DNA of 64,000 nt from Enterobacteriaceae bacterium LSJC7 (GCA_000302695.1 AMFN01000002.1:683948-747947); one strand, 5' to 3'; numbered from the stretch's first letter, positions 28,793 to 39,245 are shown. Translations and numbers: made by a program. Notes: generated by a model from the sequence alone, not told the origin.

Positions 28793-29371
28793 TCAGTATC
28801 GATGGCCGATTTGCAGTGCCAGCTCACGAATTATGCTGGCGGTCATGCCCCACACGAAGTACTGCTGATACCACGACAGCCAGACCCGTCGTTCACCGTC
28901 GAACCGTTTCACATCCAGCGGATGGTAGCGACCCAGGCGCAGAGCCTCCTGAAGCGGCATTTCAAACACCGATGCCACTTCATCTTCGCACGGGCGGTAG
29001 GGAATATCCGGCGGGATAATGCCCACAACGGGCGTGACGCGAAAGCCGCTGACGCTATCGACCGGCGGCAGCATTCCCACCACCTGCACACATTGCGGCG
29101 GGATAGCCACCTCTTCATGGGCCTCGCGCAGCGCGGCGGCAATCAGTGAGGCATCGCTACTGTCCATTGCTCCGCCGGGAAAGGCCACCTGACCGGCGTG
29201 TTTGCGCAGGCGCGCCGAGCGCTGTGTCAGCAGCAGCCCAGGTTGTGCACGTCGCACGACCGGCACCAGCACCGCAGCCTGGCGCTGGTTGGCGGTAAGC
29301 TGGCGCGGCTGCGGGCGCAGGAGCAGGAAGCGGGAGAGGAAATTGTCGAGCGTCAGCGGGTTATCAGTCAT
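28793..29371 (-). CDS. nudL: Nudix hydrolase NudL (YeaB)
   Basis: A 192-aa Nudix protein. The catalytic box runs from [10 protein letters not shown] to [11 protein letters not shown] (about 64-90), keeping the REAxEE glutamates. It resembles CoA-pyrophosphatases, but the in vivo substrate is not settled. The ATG lies three bases after the pabB stop, so the two are translationally coupled. Confidence 0.93.
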   Translation of the reverse strand: MTDNPLTLDNFLSRFLLLRPQPRQLTANQRQAAVLVPVVRRAQPGLLLTQRSARLRKHAGQVAFPGGAMDSSDASLIAAALREAHEEVAIPPQCVQVVGMLPPVDSVSGFRVTPVVGIIPPDIPYRPCEDEVASVFEMPLQEALRLGRYHPLDVKRFDGERRVWLSWYQQYFVWGMTASIIRELALQIGHRY

Positions 29372-29374
29372 CTC

Positions 29375-30751
29375 TTATTGTTCGGTCAGGCGCAGGATGC
29401 GGTTAACTTTAGCAAAAGTCTCCTGATATTCCGCTTCTTCGTCGCTGTCAGCAACAATGCCGCCCCCGGCAGAACAGTAAAGCTGTCCGTTGCAGGCGGT
29501 AAGCGTGCGGATAGTAATGCTGGTATCCATGCGGCCACAGGCGCTGATATAGCCAATACTGCCGCACCAGGCGTTGCGCCGCTGCGGCTCCAGCTCTTCA
29601 ATAATCTCCATCGCCCGCACTTTAGGCGCCCCGGTGATAGAGCCGCCGGGAAAGGCGGCGCGCAGCAGATCGGTGGCGTTGAGGTCATCGCGCAGCCTGG
29701 CCGTAATGGTGCTGACCAGGTGATGTACTGCGGGAAATGGCTCAACCACAAAAAGCTCCGGTACGCGCACGCTGCCAGGCTGTGCCACGCGCCCCACGTC
29801 ATTGCGCAGTAAATCCACAATCATCAGGTTCTCCGCCCGGTCTTTGGGCGACTCGGCCAGGCGCTGTGCCTGGCGCGCGTCGGCGGCAGGGTCGCTCAGG
29901 CGTGGTAGCGTGCCTTTAATAGGGCGGGTCTGTATTTCACCCTGCGCGAGGCGAATAAAGCGCTCCGGCGACAGGCTGAGAATGGCACTGTCAGGCAGGC
30001 GCAGAAATGCGCTAAACGGTGCCTTGTTATCTGTATTTAATGCGCTGAACGCCTGCCACTCATCGCCTTCATAGCCGGCGCAAAAGCGCTGGGCCAGGTT
30101 AACCTGGTAACAGTCGCCGCTTTGCAGATAGTCCTGTATACGGCGAAATTTCTCGCCGTACTGCGCGCGCGTCATATTGCTACGCCAGGCACTGCGAAGG
30201 CGCAGCGGCGCGCGTTCAACGCGGGGCAGGGCGCGCAGCCAGTCAAGGCGCGCCCGTGCATCCGTGTGACTAACCAGCGTCACGCGCTGATGCTTATGGT
30301 CAACAATCAGCGCCCAGTCGTAAATGCCCAGCGCCATATCCGGCACAGCAATGTCAACCTCGGCAGTCGTTGGCAGCGTTTCAATGCTGCGCCCGAGGTC
30401 ATAGCCAAAAAGACCCAGTGCACCGCCCTGAAAAGGCAAATCATCTGATTGCACCGCGGTAATATTTTGTTCAGCCATTACCTCTGCTAATCGTTTTAGC
30501 GGACATCCTTCGTGCGTTTGCACACGATTATCGTCGTATTCCACGCGCGTTATGCCCGCGCGTGATTGCAGGGTAGCTCGCGGCTCGGCGGTGAGAATAT
30601 CAAAGCGGCTACTGGCGTGTTCGGCATAACCGGAATGTAACAGCATGGCCCACGGCAGATGACTGAGTGGGGCAAACCAGTGCTCGGCGGCATCTTTGCG
30701 CCAGGGCAGGGAAAGGGTGGAAACAGGCACGGGGCTGGTCAACGGCATCAC
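29375..30751 (-). CDS. pabB: Aminodeoxychorismate synthase component I PabB
   Basis: A 458-aa chorismate-utilising enzyme. With glutamine amidotransferase PabA it makes 4-amino-4-deoxychorismate for folate. The C-terminal catalytic domain keeps PIKGTLPR (the lysine motif), [28 protein letters not shown] and [14 protein letters not shown]. coli PabB has 453 aa. It is first of the pabB-nudL pair and divergent from yoaH. Confidence 0.96.
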   Translation of the reverse strand: MMPLTSPVPVSTLSLPWRKDAAEHWFAPLSHLPWAMLLHSGYAEHASSRFDILTAEPRATLQSRAGITRVEYDDNRVQTHEGCPLKRLAEVMAEQNITAVQSDDLPFQGGALGLFGYDLGRSIETLPTTAEVDIAVPDMALGIYDWALIVDHKHQRVTLVSHTDARARLDWLRALPRVERAPLRLRSAWRSNMTRAQYGEKFRRIQDYLQSGDCYQVNLAQRFCAGYEGDEWQAFSALNTDNKAPFSAFLRLPDSAILSLSPERFIRLAQGEIQTRPIKGTLPRLSDPAADARQAQRLAESPKDRAENLMIVDLLRNDVGRVAQPGSVRVPELFVVEPFPAVHHLVSTITARLRDDLNATDLLRAAFPGGSITGAPKVRAMEIIEELEPQRRNAWCGSIGYISACGRMDTSITIRTLTACNGQLYCSAGGGIVADSDEEAEYQETFAKVNRILRLTEQ

Positions 30752-30858
30752 ATCACTTCATTACAACTGAAAGGGCTAAGGATGCCATAACTGCACACGT
30801 CTGGCATCTGTCGTGCGCGCGTGAAATAATAAGCCTCGAAAAATTTCAGGAGTCGACC

Positions 30859-31041
30859 ATGTTCGCAGGCCTTCCTTCTTTATCTCACGAGCAGCAGCAA
30901 AAAGCAGTCGAGCGCATTCAGGAACTGATGTCACAGGGTGTCAGCAGCGGTGCGGCCATTGCGCAAGTGGCGCAGGAAATTCGTGAAACCCACAGCGGTG
31001 ACAGGATTGTGGCGCGTTTTGAGGATGACGAGCAGGAGTAA
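30859..31041 (+). CDS. yoaH: YoaH (UPF0181) small protein
   Basis: A 60-aa soluble protein almost identical to E. coli YoaH ([30 protein letters not shown]). ATG 30859 has AGGAG eight bases upstream. Its function is unknown. It is convergent with yoaB. Confidence 0.92.
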
Positions 31042-31070
31042 ATTCACCTCTTCAGGCGAAGAGGTGAAGA
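31042..31070. terminator. Hairpin between convergent yoaH and yoaB
   Basis: TTCACCTCTTC-AGGC-GAAGAGGTGAA is a perfect 11-bp stem immediately after the yoaH stop. It lacks a strong T-run in either direction, so termination strength is uncertain. Confidence 0.6.
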
Positions 31071-31074
31071 AACA

Positions 31075-31422
31075 TCAGTCTACGGCGGCGATAATTTTGA
31101 TTTCGACCTTAAACGCCGCTTTCATCAGCGTGGCCTGCACGGTGCAGCGCACCGGCGCATGACCGGCCACCACCCAGGCATCCCAGGCGCGGTTCATGTC
31201 GGCAAAATCGGCTTTATCGGCGAGAAAAATCGTCGCATCAAGAATGCGGCTTTTATCGCTGCCCTGTTCGGCCAGCATCTCATCAATCTGTTGCAGCGTA
31301 TTTTGCGTCTGCTCGAATGCATTCGCCTCAAGATTCTCCGGCACGCCCGTGTAATACAGCGTGTGGTTATGAATGACCGCGTCTGACCAGCGGGCTTCCG
31401 GCTTAATACGCACAATAGACAT
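31075..31422 (-). CDS. yoaB: RidA-family protein YoaB
   Basis: A 115-aa member of the YjgF/RidA (Rid) superfamily, trimeric proteins that include imine deaminases. The conserved arginine is in APVRCTVQA, and the strand VEIKIIAAVD ends the fold. The start at MSIVRIKPEARW is supported by AAGGA nine bases upstream and by E. coli YoaB. It is divergent from yoaA. Confidence 0.92.
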   Translation of the reverse strand: MSIVRIKPEARWSDAVIHNHTLYYTGVPENLEANAFEQTQNTLQQIDEMLAEQGSDKSRILDATIFLADKADFADMNRAWDAWVVAGHAPVRCTVQATLMKAAFKVEIKIIAAVD

Positions 31423-31528
31423 AGCGTGGTTCCTTTCGTAGCGTGAAGATAAAGATGCCAAGCCTGCCACAATCCGCCTGGCGCGTCACCTCTTCACTGG
31501 CGTTAGCCCCACGGCCCTGACATAATCA

Positions 31529-31544
31529 CTGGGAATTTTTCCAG
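31529..31544 (+). promoter_or_regulatory. LexA-type SOS box upstream of yoaA
   Basis: CTG-GGAATTTTTC-CAG matches the LexA core CTG-N10-CAG exactly, with an AT-rich centre, nine bases before the yoaA start codon. yoaA(B) is listed among the LexA-regulated genes of E. coli. Confidence 0.7.
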
Positions 31545-31552
31545 GGGGTAGC

Positions 31553-33463
31553 GTGACGGACGATTTTGCATCAGATGGCCAACTGGCGCGAGCCATTCCC
31601 GGCTTTAAACCGCGTGAGCCGCAGCGCCAGATGGCGCTGGCGGTGACAAAAGCCATTGACACCGCCAGCCAGCTGGTGGTGGAGGCCGGTACCGGCACCG
31701 GTAAAACTTACGCCTACCTGGCACCGGCGCTGCGCTCGGGTAAAAAAGTCATCATCTCCACCGGCTCAAAGGCGCTTCAGGATCAGCTCTACAGCCGTGA
31801 CCTCCCGACGGTACGCAAAGCACTGGAATACACCGGGCGGCTGGCGCTGCTGAAAGGGCGCTCTAACTATCTGTGTCTTGAGCGTCTGGAACAGCAGGCG
31901 CTGGCGGGCGGTGACCTGCCGGTGCAGCTTTTAAGCGAAGTGGTGCGCCTGCGTAGCTGGTCGTCTGAAACCGTCGATGGCGATATCAGCACCTGCCTGG
32001 ATGTGGCCGAGGACTCGGCGGTGTGGCCGCTGGTGACCAGCACCAACGACAACTGCCTTGGCGCTGACTGCCCCTTGTATAAAGAGTGCTTTGTGGTCAA
32101 AGCGCGTAAAAAAGCGATGGACGCCGATATTGTGGTGGTGAACCATCATCTTTATCTGGCCGATATGGTGGTTAAAGAGAGCGGCTTTGCCGAGCTTATC
32201 CCCGAAGCCGACGTCACCATCTTTGACGAAGCCCACCAAATCCCCGATATCGCCAGCCAGTATTTCGGCCAGTCGCTCTCCAGTCGCCAGTTACTGGATC
32301 TGGCAAAAGATTTCACCATTGCCTATCGCACCGAAGTCAAAGATACCCAACAGCTACAAAAATGTGCCGATCGGCTGGCACAGAGCGCGCAGGATTTCCG
32401 TTTACAGCTGGGTGAACCGGGCTATCGCGGTAACTTGCGCGAGCTGCTGGCCGATGCCGGTATTCAGCGCGCGTTGCTGTTGCTCGATGATGCGCTGGAA
32501 CTGTGCTACGACGTGGCAAAGCTGTCGCTGGGCCGCTCGGCGATACTCGACGCGGCGTTTGAACGCGCCACGCTGTATCGCGCCCGTCTTAAGCGCCTGA
32601 AAGAAACCAGCCAGCCGGGCTACAGCTACTGGTACGAGTGCACCTCGCGCCATTTTACGCTGGCGCTGACGCCGCTTACCGTGGCGGAAAAATTCCGTGA
32701 CGTGATGGAGCAGCGCAAGGGCGGCTGGGTGTTTACCTCAGCAACGCTGTCGGTTAACGACAAACTCAGCCACTTTACCGACCGGCTTGGTATTACCGAT
32801 GCCGAATCGCTACTGCTGCCAAGCCCGTTTGATTATGAACGCCAGGCGCTCTTATGTGTGCCGCGAGCGCTGCCGATGGCGCGCCAGCCGGGCGCGGCGC
32901 GGCGTCTGGCGCAAATGCTGCGCCCGATGATTGAGGCGAATAATGGCCGCTGCTTTATGCTGTGCACCTCGCACGCCATGATGCGCGAGCTGGCCGCCGA
33001 GTTTCGCGCCACCATGACACTACCGGTGCTGCTCCAGGGCGAAACCAGCAAAGGCCAGCTGCTCGCGCAGTTTGTCGAGGCCGGAAACGCGCTGCTGGTT
33101 GCCACCAGTAGCTTCTGGGAAGGCGTTGACGTGCGCGGTGACGCGCTGTCGCTGGTGATTATCGACAAGCTACCGTTTACCTCGCCGGACGATCCGCTGC
33201 TGAAAGCGCGCATGGAAGACTGCCGCCTGCGCGGGGTTGATCCGTTTAACGACGTCCAGTTGCCGGAAGCGGTTATCGCGCTCAAGCAGGGCGTTGGTCG
33301 TCTTATTCGTGATATCGACGACAGAGGCGTGCTGGTGATTTGTGATGAACGTCTGGTTTCACGTCCCTATGGTGAGGTGTTTCTCAACAGCCTGCCGCCG
33401 TCGCCGCGCACGCGGGACATAAAACGCGCGGTTGCCTTCCTGACCGCGCCGTCTGAACAGTAA
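31553..33463 (+). CDS. yoaA: DinG-family ATP-dependent DNA helicase YoaA
   Basis: A 636-aa superfamily-2 iron-sulfur helicase (XPD/DinG type), the same length as E. coli YoaA. Walker A is EAGTGTGKT (44-52). The four Fe-S cysteines are C108, C168, C173 and C179. The DEAH box is at 225-228. The C-terminal arginine-finger motif region is VGRLIRDIDDRG. YoaA acts with the HolC clamp-loader subunit in replication repair. The start is GTG preceded by AGGGGG, with the SOS box just upstream. Confidence 0.96.
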   Translation: MTDDFASDGQLARAIPGFKPREPQRQMALAVTKAIDTASQLVVEAGTGTGKTYAYLAPALRSGKKVIISTGSKALQDQLYSRDLPTVRKALEYTGRLALLKGRSNYLCLERLEQQALAGGDLPVQLLSEVVRLRSWSSETVDGDISTCLDVAEDSAVWPLVTSTNDNCLGADCPLYKECFVVKARKKAMDADIVVVNHHLYLADMVVKESGFAELIPEADVTIFDEAHQIPDIASQYFGQSLSSRQLLDLAKDFTIAYRTEVKDTQQLQKCADRLAQSAQDFRLQLGEPGYRGNLRELLADAGIQRALLLLDDALELCYDVAKLSLGRSAILDAAFERATLYRARLKRLKETSQPGYSYWYECTSRHFTLALTPLTVAEKFRDVMEQRKGGWVFTSATLSVNDKLSHFTDRLGITDAESLLLPSPFDYERQALLCVPRALPMARQPGAARRLAQMLRPMIEANNGRCFMLCTSHAMMRELAAEFRATMTLPVLLQGETSKGQLLAQFVEAGNALLVATSSFWEGVDVRGDALSLVIIDKLPFTSPDDPLLKARMEDCRLRGVDPFNDVQLPEAVIALKQGVGRLIRDIDDRGVLVICDERLVSRPYGEVFLNSLPPSPRTRDIKRAVAFLTAPSEQ

Positions 33464-33465
33464 AG

Positions 33466-33489
33466 TGCATCATACTGTGGTATGATGCG
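33466..33489. repeat. Inverted repeat between yoaA and tsaB
   Basis: GCATCATA-CTGTGG-TATGATGC is a perfect 8-bp inverted repeat just after the yoaA stop and about 45 bp before tsaB. A GCGCCGTTTTTTCT stretch follows, so it could be a weak terminator or an operator. Confidence 0.5.
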
Positions 33490-33532
33490 CGCCGTTTTTT
33501 CTCCCTGCACCGTCACCGAGGTTGACTGAGCT

Positions 33533-34228
33533 ATGCGAATTCTCGCCATCGATACCGCCACCGAGGCCTGCTCCGTGGCGCTGGGGCTGGACGACACCAC
33601 CCTGAGTCATTTTGAACTTTGCCCGCGTGAACATACTCAGAGGATATTGCCTATGGTGCGCGATATCCTGAACCAGGGCGCGGTTAATTTGTCTGACATA
33701 GAAGTGCTGGCGTTTGGTCGTGGGCCGGGCAGCTTTACCGGCGTGCGCATCGGCATCGGCATTGCCCAGGGGCTGGCGTTAGGCGCAGCGCTGCCGATGG
33801 TGGGCGTATCAACGCTTGCCACAATGGCACAGGGCGCATTTCGTAAAAGCGGTGCCACGCGCGTGCTGGCGGCTATTGATGCGCGTATGGGTGAAGTGTA
33901 CTGGGCCGAGTACCAGCGCAATGCGGATGGCAGCTGGCAGGGCGAGGCGACCGAAGCGGTGTTGAAGCCAGAAGCCGTTGCCGGGCGGTTGCAGCAGCTT
34001 GATGGGCGCTGGGCTACAGTAGGTACAGGCTGGCAGGCGTGGCCTGATTTGGGGCGCGACTGCGGGCTTGAATTAGAGGATGGCGGGGTGCTGTTGCCCG
34101 CCGCGGAAGATATGCTGCCGCTGGCGCATTTTAGCGTGGCGCAAGGCCGCACCGTTGCGGCTGAAAACGCCGAGCCAGTCTATCTGCGCAATGAGGTTGC
34201 GTGGAAGAAGCTGCCAGGGCGCGAATAA
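33533..34228 (+). CDS. tsaB: tRNA threonylcarbamoyladenosine biosynthesis protein TsaB
   Basis: A 231-aa ASKHA-fold protein (YeaZ) that partners TsaD and TsaE in making t6A37 on ANN-decoding tRNAs. It has an N-terminal [15 protein letters not shown] and the conserved [16 protein letters not shown]. It lacks the metal-binding histidines of TsaD, as expected. It precedes the Slp-family lipoprotein gene by 37 bp. Confidence 0.96.
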   Translation: MRILAIDTATEACSVALGLDDTTLSHFELCPREHTQRILPMVRDILNQGAVNLSDIEVLAFGRGPGSFTGVRIGIGIAQGLALGAALPMVGVSTLATMAQGAFRKSGATRVLAAIDARMGEVYWAEYQRNADGSWQGEATEAVLKPEAVAGRLQQLDGRWATVGTGWQAWPDLGRDCGLELEDGGVLLPAAEDMLPLAHFSVAQGRTVAAENAEPVYLRNEVAWKKLPGRE

Positions 34229-34265
34229 CGGCCCGTGCTTCAGGCACAGGTTAAGGAGCAACAAC

Positions 34266-34868
34266 ATGGCGGTGCAAATGAAAAAAGCAGGCTTACTATT
34301 AGTCGCAGCGCTGACGCTGGCCCTGAGCGGGTGCGCAACGGTGCCAGATGCCATCAAAGGAACCAGCCCGACGCCGCAGCAGGATTTGGTGCGGGTGATG
34401 AACGCACCGCAGCTGTATATCGGCCAGGAAGCGCGCTTTGGCGGCAAAGTGGTCAACATTCAGAACCTGCAAGGAAAGACACGGCTGGAAATAGCCACCA
34501 TGCCGCTTGACGACATGGCGGCGCCGCTGCTGGGAACGCCGTCACGCGGGCGTATTCTGGCTGATGTCCACGGCTTTCTCGACCCGGTCGATTTTCGCAA
34601 CCAGCTGGTGACCGTGGTGGGACCAATAACCGGTACCGAGCAGGGTAAAATTGGTGAATCTACTTATACCTTCATGGTAATGCAGGCAGACGGCTTTAAA
34701 CGCTGGCGCGTGCAGCAGCAGGTGGTAATGCCGCCGCAGCCGATAGATCCATGGCTGTGGGGTGGACCCGTAGGGCGACGTCACGGCTACTGGGGAGGCC
34801 CCTGGGGGCCATGGGGTGGCTGGTATAATCCCGGTCCGGCACAGGTCCAGACCTTCGTGACTGAATAA
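34266..34868 (+). CDS. yeaY: Slp-family outer-membrane lipoprotein YeaY
   Basis: A 200-aa lipoprotein. The signal peptide ends LALSGC with Cys23 as the lipidation site. A conserved Slp domain follows, and the C-terminus is rich in Gly, Trp and Pro ([16 protein letters not shown]). ATG 34266 has AAGGAG upstream; ATG 34278 (MKKAG) is an alternative. E. coli YeaY is a sigma-E target, but no clear sigma-E promoter was identified here. Confidence 0.93.
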   Translation: MAVQMKKAGLLLVAALTLALSGCATVPDAIKGTSPTPQQDLVRVMNAPQLYIGQEARFGGKVVNIQNLQGKTRLEIATMPLDDMAAPLLGTPSRGRILADVHGFLDPVDFRNQLVTVVGPITGTEQGKIGESTYTFMVMQADGFKRWRVQQQVVMPPQPIDPWLWGGPVGRRHGYWGGPWGPWGGWYNPGPAQVQTFVTE

Positions 34869-34889
34869 TTAATTGAATTTAAAGTATTT

Positions 34890-34921
34890 TAGACAGCGAC
34901 TGGTTCGCTGTCTCTTTGTTT
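34890..34921 (+). terminator. Terminator after yeaY
   Basis: GACAGCG-ACTGGTT-CGCTGTC is followed by TCTTTGTTT, a moderate rho-independent terminator. Confidence 0.75.
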
Positions 34922-34982
34922 CCAGGACGGAACGAAAATATTTAGTGATGGGCTTCGCAACCTGCTAACGGGTTAATAACCA

Positions 34983-34999
34983 AACTGGTACGCTGAGTT
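34983..34999 (+). promoter_or_regulatory. FadR operator of fadD
   Basis: AACTGGTACGCTGAGTT matches the E. coli fadD operator AGCTGGTATGATGAGTT closely and is followed by the same TAATATTATG context. FadR encoded at 45.9 kb should bind here in the absence of long-chain acyl-CoA. Confidence 0.85.
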
Positions 35000-35072
35000 A
35001 ATATTATGTTAACAGTTTGCTGGAAACTCCGGGGTTGTGATGACGACGAATAATAATTTCAGAGGTGAAACC

Positions 35073-36758
35073 TTGCAGAAAGTTTGGCTTAATCGCTATC
35101 CGGATGATGTTCCGGCGAACATCAATCCCGATCGTTATTTATCTCTGGTTGATCTTTTTGAACGCGCAGCGACCCGCTTTGCCGACAGCCCCGCCTTTAT
35201 CAACATGGGCGAGGTGATGACCTTTCGTAAACTTGAAGAGCGCAGCCGCGCTTTTGCCGCTTACCTGCAAGAAGGGTTGGGGCTTAAAAGAGGCGACCGC
35301 GTGGCGCTGATGATGCCTAACCTGCTGCAGTATCCGGTCGCGCTGTTTGGCATCCTGCGCGCAGGCATGGTGGTGGTGAACGTTAACCCACTTTACACCC
35401 CGCGCGAGCTGGAGCATCAGCTTAACGACAGCGGTGCCAGCGCCATTGTTATTGTCTCCAACTTTGCCCATACGCTGGAAAAGGTGGTTGATAAAACCGG
35501 CGTTAAGCACGTTATTCTGACCCGCATGGGCGACCAGCTTTCCACAGCAAAAGGGACGCTGGTTAACTTTGTGGTCAAATATATTAAGCGCCTGGTGCCA
35601 AAATATAACCTGCCACATGCGACCTCGTTTCGCCGCGCTCTGCAATCGGGCTACCGCATGCAATATATCAAGCCGGAAGTCTGTGGCGACGATATTGCCT
35701 TTTTGCAATATACCGGCGGCACCACCGGTGTGGCCAAAGGTGCCATGCTCAGCCACCGCAATATGCTGGCAAACCTGGAACAGGTGAAAGCCACCTACGG
35801 GCCGCTGCTTCACGAGCAGCGCGAGCTGGTGGTGACTGCACTGCCGCTGTACCACATTTTTGCGCTGACCATTAACTGCCTGCTGTTTATCGACCTCGGC
35901 GGTCAGAACCTGCTTATCACCAACCCGCGCGATATTCCCGGCATGGTGAAGGAGCTGAGTAAATATCCGTTTACTGCCATTACCGGTGTGAACACGCTGT
36001 TCAATGCCCTGTTGAATAACAGCGAATTTCATAAGCTGGATTTCTCAAATATGAATATGGCTGCCGGTGGCGGCATGCCGGTGCAGCATGTGGTGGCCGA
36101 ACGCTGGGAAAAACTCACCGGTCACTATTTGCTTGAAGGCTATGGCCTGACGGAATGTGCGCCGCTGGTGAGCGTTAACCCGTATGATATCGACTACCAC
36201 AGCGGCAGCATTGGCCTGCCGGTGCCGTCAACCGACGTGAAGCTGGTGGACGAGGATGACAATGAAGTGGCGAAAGGCGAGCCAGGTGAGCTATGCGTGC
36301 GCGGCCCGCAGGTGATGCTCGGCTACTGGAACCGGCCTGATGCGACCGATGAAATCATGAAGGGCGGTTGGCTGCACACGGGCGATATTGCGGTAATGGA
36401 CGACGAAGGCTTTATGCGCATTGTTGACCGTAAAAAAGACATGATCCTGGTTTCTGGCTTTAACGTCTATCCCAACGAAATCGAAGACGTAGTGATGCAG
36501 CACGACGGCGTGCAGGAAGTAGCCGCGGTCGGCGTTGAGTCTGAGGCCAGCGGTGAAGCCGTGAAAATCTTCGTGGTGAAAAAAGACGCCTCACTGACGC
36601 AAGAGGCGCTGATTGCCTTTTGCCGCCGCCACCTTACCGGTTACAAAGTGCCGAAGAAGGTGGAGTTTCGCGACGAGTTGCCTAAATCCAACGTGGGCAA
36701 AATTTTACGTCGAGAACTGCGTGACGAAGCCAACAAGAAAAGCAACAATAGTGCCTGA
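35073..36758 (+). CDS. fadD: Long-chain-fatty-acid-CoA ligase FadD
   Basis: A 561-aa acyl-CoA synthetase that activates imported fatty acids for beta-oxidation. The ATP/AMP motif [12 protein letters not shown], the YGLTECAPL motif and the fatty-acid signature [12 protein letters not shown]...[12 protein letters not shown] are all present. The start is TTG at 35073, as in E. coli, with AGAGGTG seven bases upstream. An upstream in-frame ATG at 35040 would add about 12 residues absent from the family. Confidence 0.97.
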   Translation: MQKVWLNRYPDDVPANINPDRYLSLVDLFERAATRFADSPAFINMGEVMTFRKLEERSRAFAAYLQEGLGLKRGDRVALMMPNLLQYPVALFGILRAGMVVVNVNPLYTPRELEHQLNDSGASAIVIVSNFAHTLEKVVDKTGVKHVILTRMGDQLSTAKGTLVNFVVKYIKRLVPKYNLPHATSFRRALQSGYRMQYIKPEVCGDDIAFLQYTGGTTGVAKGAMLSHRNMLANLEQVKATYGPLLHEQRELVVTALPLYHIFALTINCLLFIDLGGQNLLITNPRDIPGMVKELSKYPFTAITGVNTLFNALLNNSEFHKLDFSNMNMAAGGGMPVQHVVAERWEKLTGHYLLEGYGLTECAPLVSVNPYDIDYHSGSIGLPVPSTDVKLVDEDDNEVAKGEPGELCVRGPQVMLGYWNRPDATDEIMKGGWLHTGDIAVMDDEGFMRIVDRKKDMILVSGFNVYPNEIEDVVMQHDGVQEVAAVGVESEASGEAVKIFVVKKDASLTQEALIAFCRRHLTGYKVPKKVEFRDELPKSNVGKILRRELRDEANKKSNNSA

Positions 36759-36775
36759 ACCCAGGTCAGTTACCC

Positions 36776-36803
36776 GAACGCCGGCCACGCCGGCGTTTTT
36801 TAT
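36776..36803 (+). terminator. Terminator of fadD
   Basis: AACGCCGG-CCA-CGCCGGCGTT with a run of T, 20 bp after the fadD stop. Confidence 0.88.
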
Positions 36804-36826
36804 GGGCCAGAGAAAGAGAATACGAT

Positions 36827-37948
36827 TTGAATTATCAAATAATTACCGATGAAGAACGCCTTGCGGCCGTGTGTGAACAGGCGCGTCGTGCACCTGCGGT
36901 GGCGCTGGATACCGAGTTTGTTCGTACCCGTACCTATTACCCGCAGCTCGGTCTGATTCAGCTTTACGACGGCGAAACCGTATCGCTTATCGACCCGTTA
37001 GCAATCCAGGATATGAGCGCGTTTCGTGCGCTGTTGCTGGATGAGGCGGTGACCAAGTATTTGCACGCCGGTAGCGAAGACCTGGAGGTATTCCTCAACG
37101 CGTTTGGCACCATGCCGGTGCCGTTTATCGACACCCAGGTGCTGGCGGCGTTTCTTAATCATCCGCTTTCGACCGGTTTTGCCACCATGGTAGAAACCTA
37201 CAGCGGCGTGGTGCTGGATAAGAGCGAATCACGTACCGACTGGCTGGCGCGCCCGCTGACGGATAAACAGCTCGACTATGCCGCAGCGGATGTCTGGTAT
37301 TTGCTGCCGATTGCCCGTCGCCTGATGGACGATATCGCCAGTACCGGTTGGCTGGAGGCTGTCCAGGATGAGTGCCGCTTAATGGCACAGCGTCGCGCAG
37401 AGCCGCTGGCACCTGAGGACGCCTACCGTGAAATTGGCAACGCCTGGCAGCTGCGTACACGCCAGCTGGCGTGCCTGAAGCTAATGGCTGCATGGCGCAT
37501 AAAGACAGCGCGTGAGCGCGATATGGCGGTTAATTTCGTGGTGCGTGAGGAGCACCTGTGGCAGGTGGCGCGCTATATGCCAGGCACGCTCGGTGAGCTC
37601 GACAGCCTGGGGCTCTCAGGAAGCGAAATTCGCTTCCACGGTAAAACGCTGCTCGACTTTGTGGAAGAGGCAAAAGCGTTACCAGAAAGCGCACTGCCTG
37701 AGCCGGTGGCAAACCTGATTGATATGCCCGGTTATCGTAACGCGTTCAAATACATCAAAGCGCTGGTGCAGGACGTGGCGAAAGAGAAGGGCTTGAGTCC
37801 TGAGCTTATTGCTTCGCGCCGCCAGATTAACCAACTACTGAACTGGCACTGGAAGCTCAAGCCTTCCGCCACGCTGCCGGAACTGGCAAGCGGCTGGCGT
37901 CACGCGCTGTTTGAGGGGCGCCTGGCGACGCTGCTGGCTGATTTTTAA
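36827..37948 (+). CDS. rnd: Ribonuclease D
   Basis: A 373-aa 3'-5' exoribonuclease involved in tRNA 3' maturation. The DEDD catalytic motifs are ALDTEFVRT (Exo I), HAGSEDLEVF (Exo II) and YAAADVWYL (Exo III). Two HRDC domains follow (about 210-290 and 295-370). The start is TTG 36827, the rare initiator also used by E. coli rnd, with GAGAAAGAG upstream. Confidence 0.97.
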   Translation: MNYQIITDEERLAAVCEQARRAPAVALDTEFVRTRTYYPQLGLIQLYDGETVSLIDPLAIQDMSAFRALLLDEAVTKYLHAGSEDLEVFLNAFGTMPVPFIDTQVLAAFLNHPLSTGFATMVETYSGVVLDKSESRTDWLARPLTDKQLDYAAADVWYLLPIARRLMDDIASTGWLEAVQDECRLMAQRRAEPLAPEDAYREIGNAWQLRTRQLACLKLMAAWRIKTARERDMAVNFVVREEHLWQVARYMPGTLGELDSLGLSGSEIRFHGKTLLDFVEEAKALPESALPEPVANLIDMPGYRNAFKYIKALVQDVAKEKGLSPELIASRRQINQLLNWHWKLKPSATLPELASGWRHALFEGRLATLLADF

Positions 37949-38100
37949 TCTCTCTACGCCGTCTGCGGGCGGCGAACAGGGCTGCCTGGGTGAGAATACT
38001 TTGAGAAGGGCGAAGTAATGCTCCATGTATTTTGACCTGGCGGATGAGCCAGAGAAGATACCAGGAGTGGCAGAGAACAGGGCGAATGACAGGCGTAAAA

Positions 38101-38139
38101 AATAACCCCCGGTAATGCGAACATTGCCGGGGGTTATTA
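38101..38139. terminator. Terminator between convergent rnd and minE
   Basis: TAACCCCCGGCAATG-TTCG-CATTACCGGGGGTTA (minus-strand reading) is a stem with one T/A-rich tail on each side. It ends the minCDE transcript with TTATTTTTT and can also act on rnd. Confidence 0.9.
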
Positions 38140-38406
38140 TTAGCGTGATTCTTCCGCTTCCGGGAGCGTCACGTTGAGTTCAAGTACGGATATATCTTCA
38201 CCCTTTTGCTCAAGCTGCACGCTAACCATTTCCGGGTCGATTTTCACGTATTTGCAAATCACATCCAGAATGTCGCGCTTAAGCTGCGGCAAATAATGGG
38301 GCTCAGAATCACCACGACGGCGTTCTGCAACAATAATCTGTAATCGTTCTTTGGCGATATTGGCTGTGTTCTTTTTTCGTGAAAGAAAAAAGTCAAGTAA
38401 TGCCAT
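38140..38406 (-). CDS. minE: Cell division topological specificity factor MinE
   Basis: An 88-aa protein that stimulates MinD ATPase and drives pole-to-pole oscillation of MinCD. The N-terminal amphipathic membrane-targeting segment is [20 protein letters not shown], and the MinD-contact strand is [11 protein letters not shown]. It is the last gene of minCDE, with three bases between minD and minE. Confidence 0.98.
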   Translation of the reverse strand: MALLDFFLSRKKNTANIAKERLQIIVAERRRGDSEPHYLPQLKRDILDVICKYVKIDPEMVSVQLEQKGEDISVLELNVTLPEAEESR

Positions 38407-38409
38407 GAC

Positions 38410-39222
38410 TTATCCTCCGAACAGGCGTTTGAGGAAACCTTTCTTTTCTTCTTCAATGAAGCGGAAAGGACGTTCTTCTCCCAGCAGGCGGTCTACGGCG
38501 TCCGCATAGGCTTTGCCAGCGTCTGAGTTTTCGTCGAGGATAACAGGCTCGCCCTGGTTAGAGGCGCGCAGCACTGACTGATCTTCCGGGATCACCCCAA
38601 TGAGCGGTATGCGCAGGATTTCCAGCACATCTTCCATGCTTAACATGTCACCACGGCTGACGCGACCCGGGTTATAGCGGGTCAACAGCAGATGCTCCTT
38701 AATAGGTTCTTCGCTGTTTTCGGCGCGGCGTGACTTTGAGGACAAAATCCCCAGAATGCGGTCGGAATCGCGTACGGAAGAGACTTCCGGGTTGGTAGTA
38801 ATGATGGCTTCATCGGCATAATAAAGGGCCATCAGTGCACCGGTTTCGATACCGGCCGGAGAATCGCAGACGACAAAGTCAAATTCCATTTTGTTTAATT
38901 CGTCGAGGACTTTGCCCACGCCTTCACGCGTCAGTGCGTCTTTATCGCGGGTCTGCGATGCCGGGAGAATATAGAGATTGTCAGTACGCTTATCTTTAAT
39001 GAGCGCCTGATTAAGAGTCGCATCACCCTGAAGAACGTTAACGAAATCGTATACGACACGGCGCTCGCATCCCATGATGAGATCAAGGTTACGTAAGCCA
39101 ATGTCGAAGTCGATAACGACGGTTTTCTTCCCCTTCTGGGCGAGACCCGTAGCGATGGCCGCGCTGGAGGTTGTTTTACCAACGCCCCCTTTACCCGATG
39201 TAACAACAATAATGCGTGCCAT
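38410..39222 (-). CDS. minD: Septum site-determining ATPase MinD
   Basis: A 270-aa ParA/MinD-family ATPase that recruits MinC to the membrane. The deviant Walker A is GKGGVGKTTSSAA (10-22). The C-terminal amphipathic membrane helix is KGFLKRLFGG. It is nearly identical to E. coli MinD. Confidence 0.98.
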   Translation of the reverse strand: MARIIVVTSGKGGVGKTTSSAAIATGLAQKGKKTVVIDFDIGLRNLDLIMGCERRVVYDFVNVLQGDATLNQALIKDKRTDNLYILPASQTRDKDALTREGVGKVLDELNKMEFDFVVCDSPAGIETGALMALYYADEAIITTNPEVSSVRDSDRILGILSSKSRRAENSEEPIKEHLLLTRYNPGRVSRGDMLSMEDVLEILRIPLIGVIPEDQSVLRASNQGEPVILDENSDAGKAYADAVDRLLGEERPFRFIEEEKKGFLKRLFGG

Positions 39223-39245
39223 AAAGAATTCCTTGTTAAAAGGGC

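Noticed and set aside
35139-36032. 297-codon frame antisense to fadD
   Set aside because: Shadow of fadD with no independent signals.
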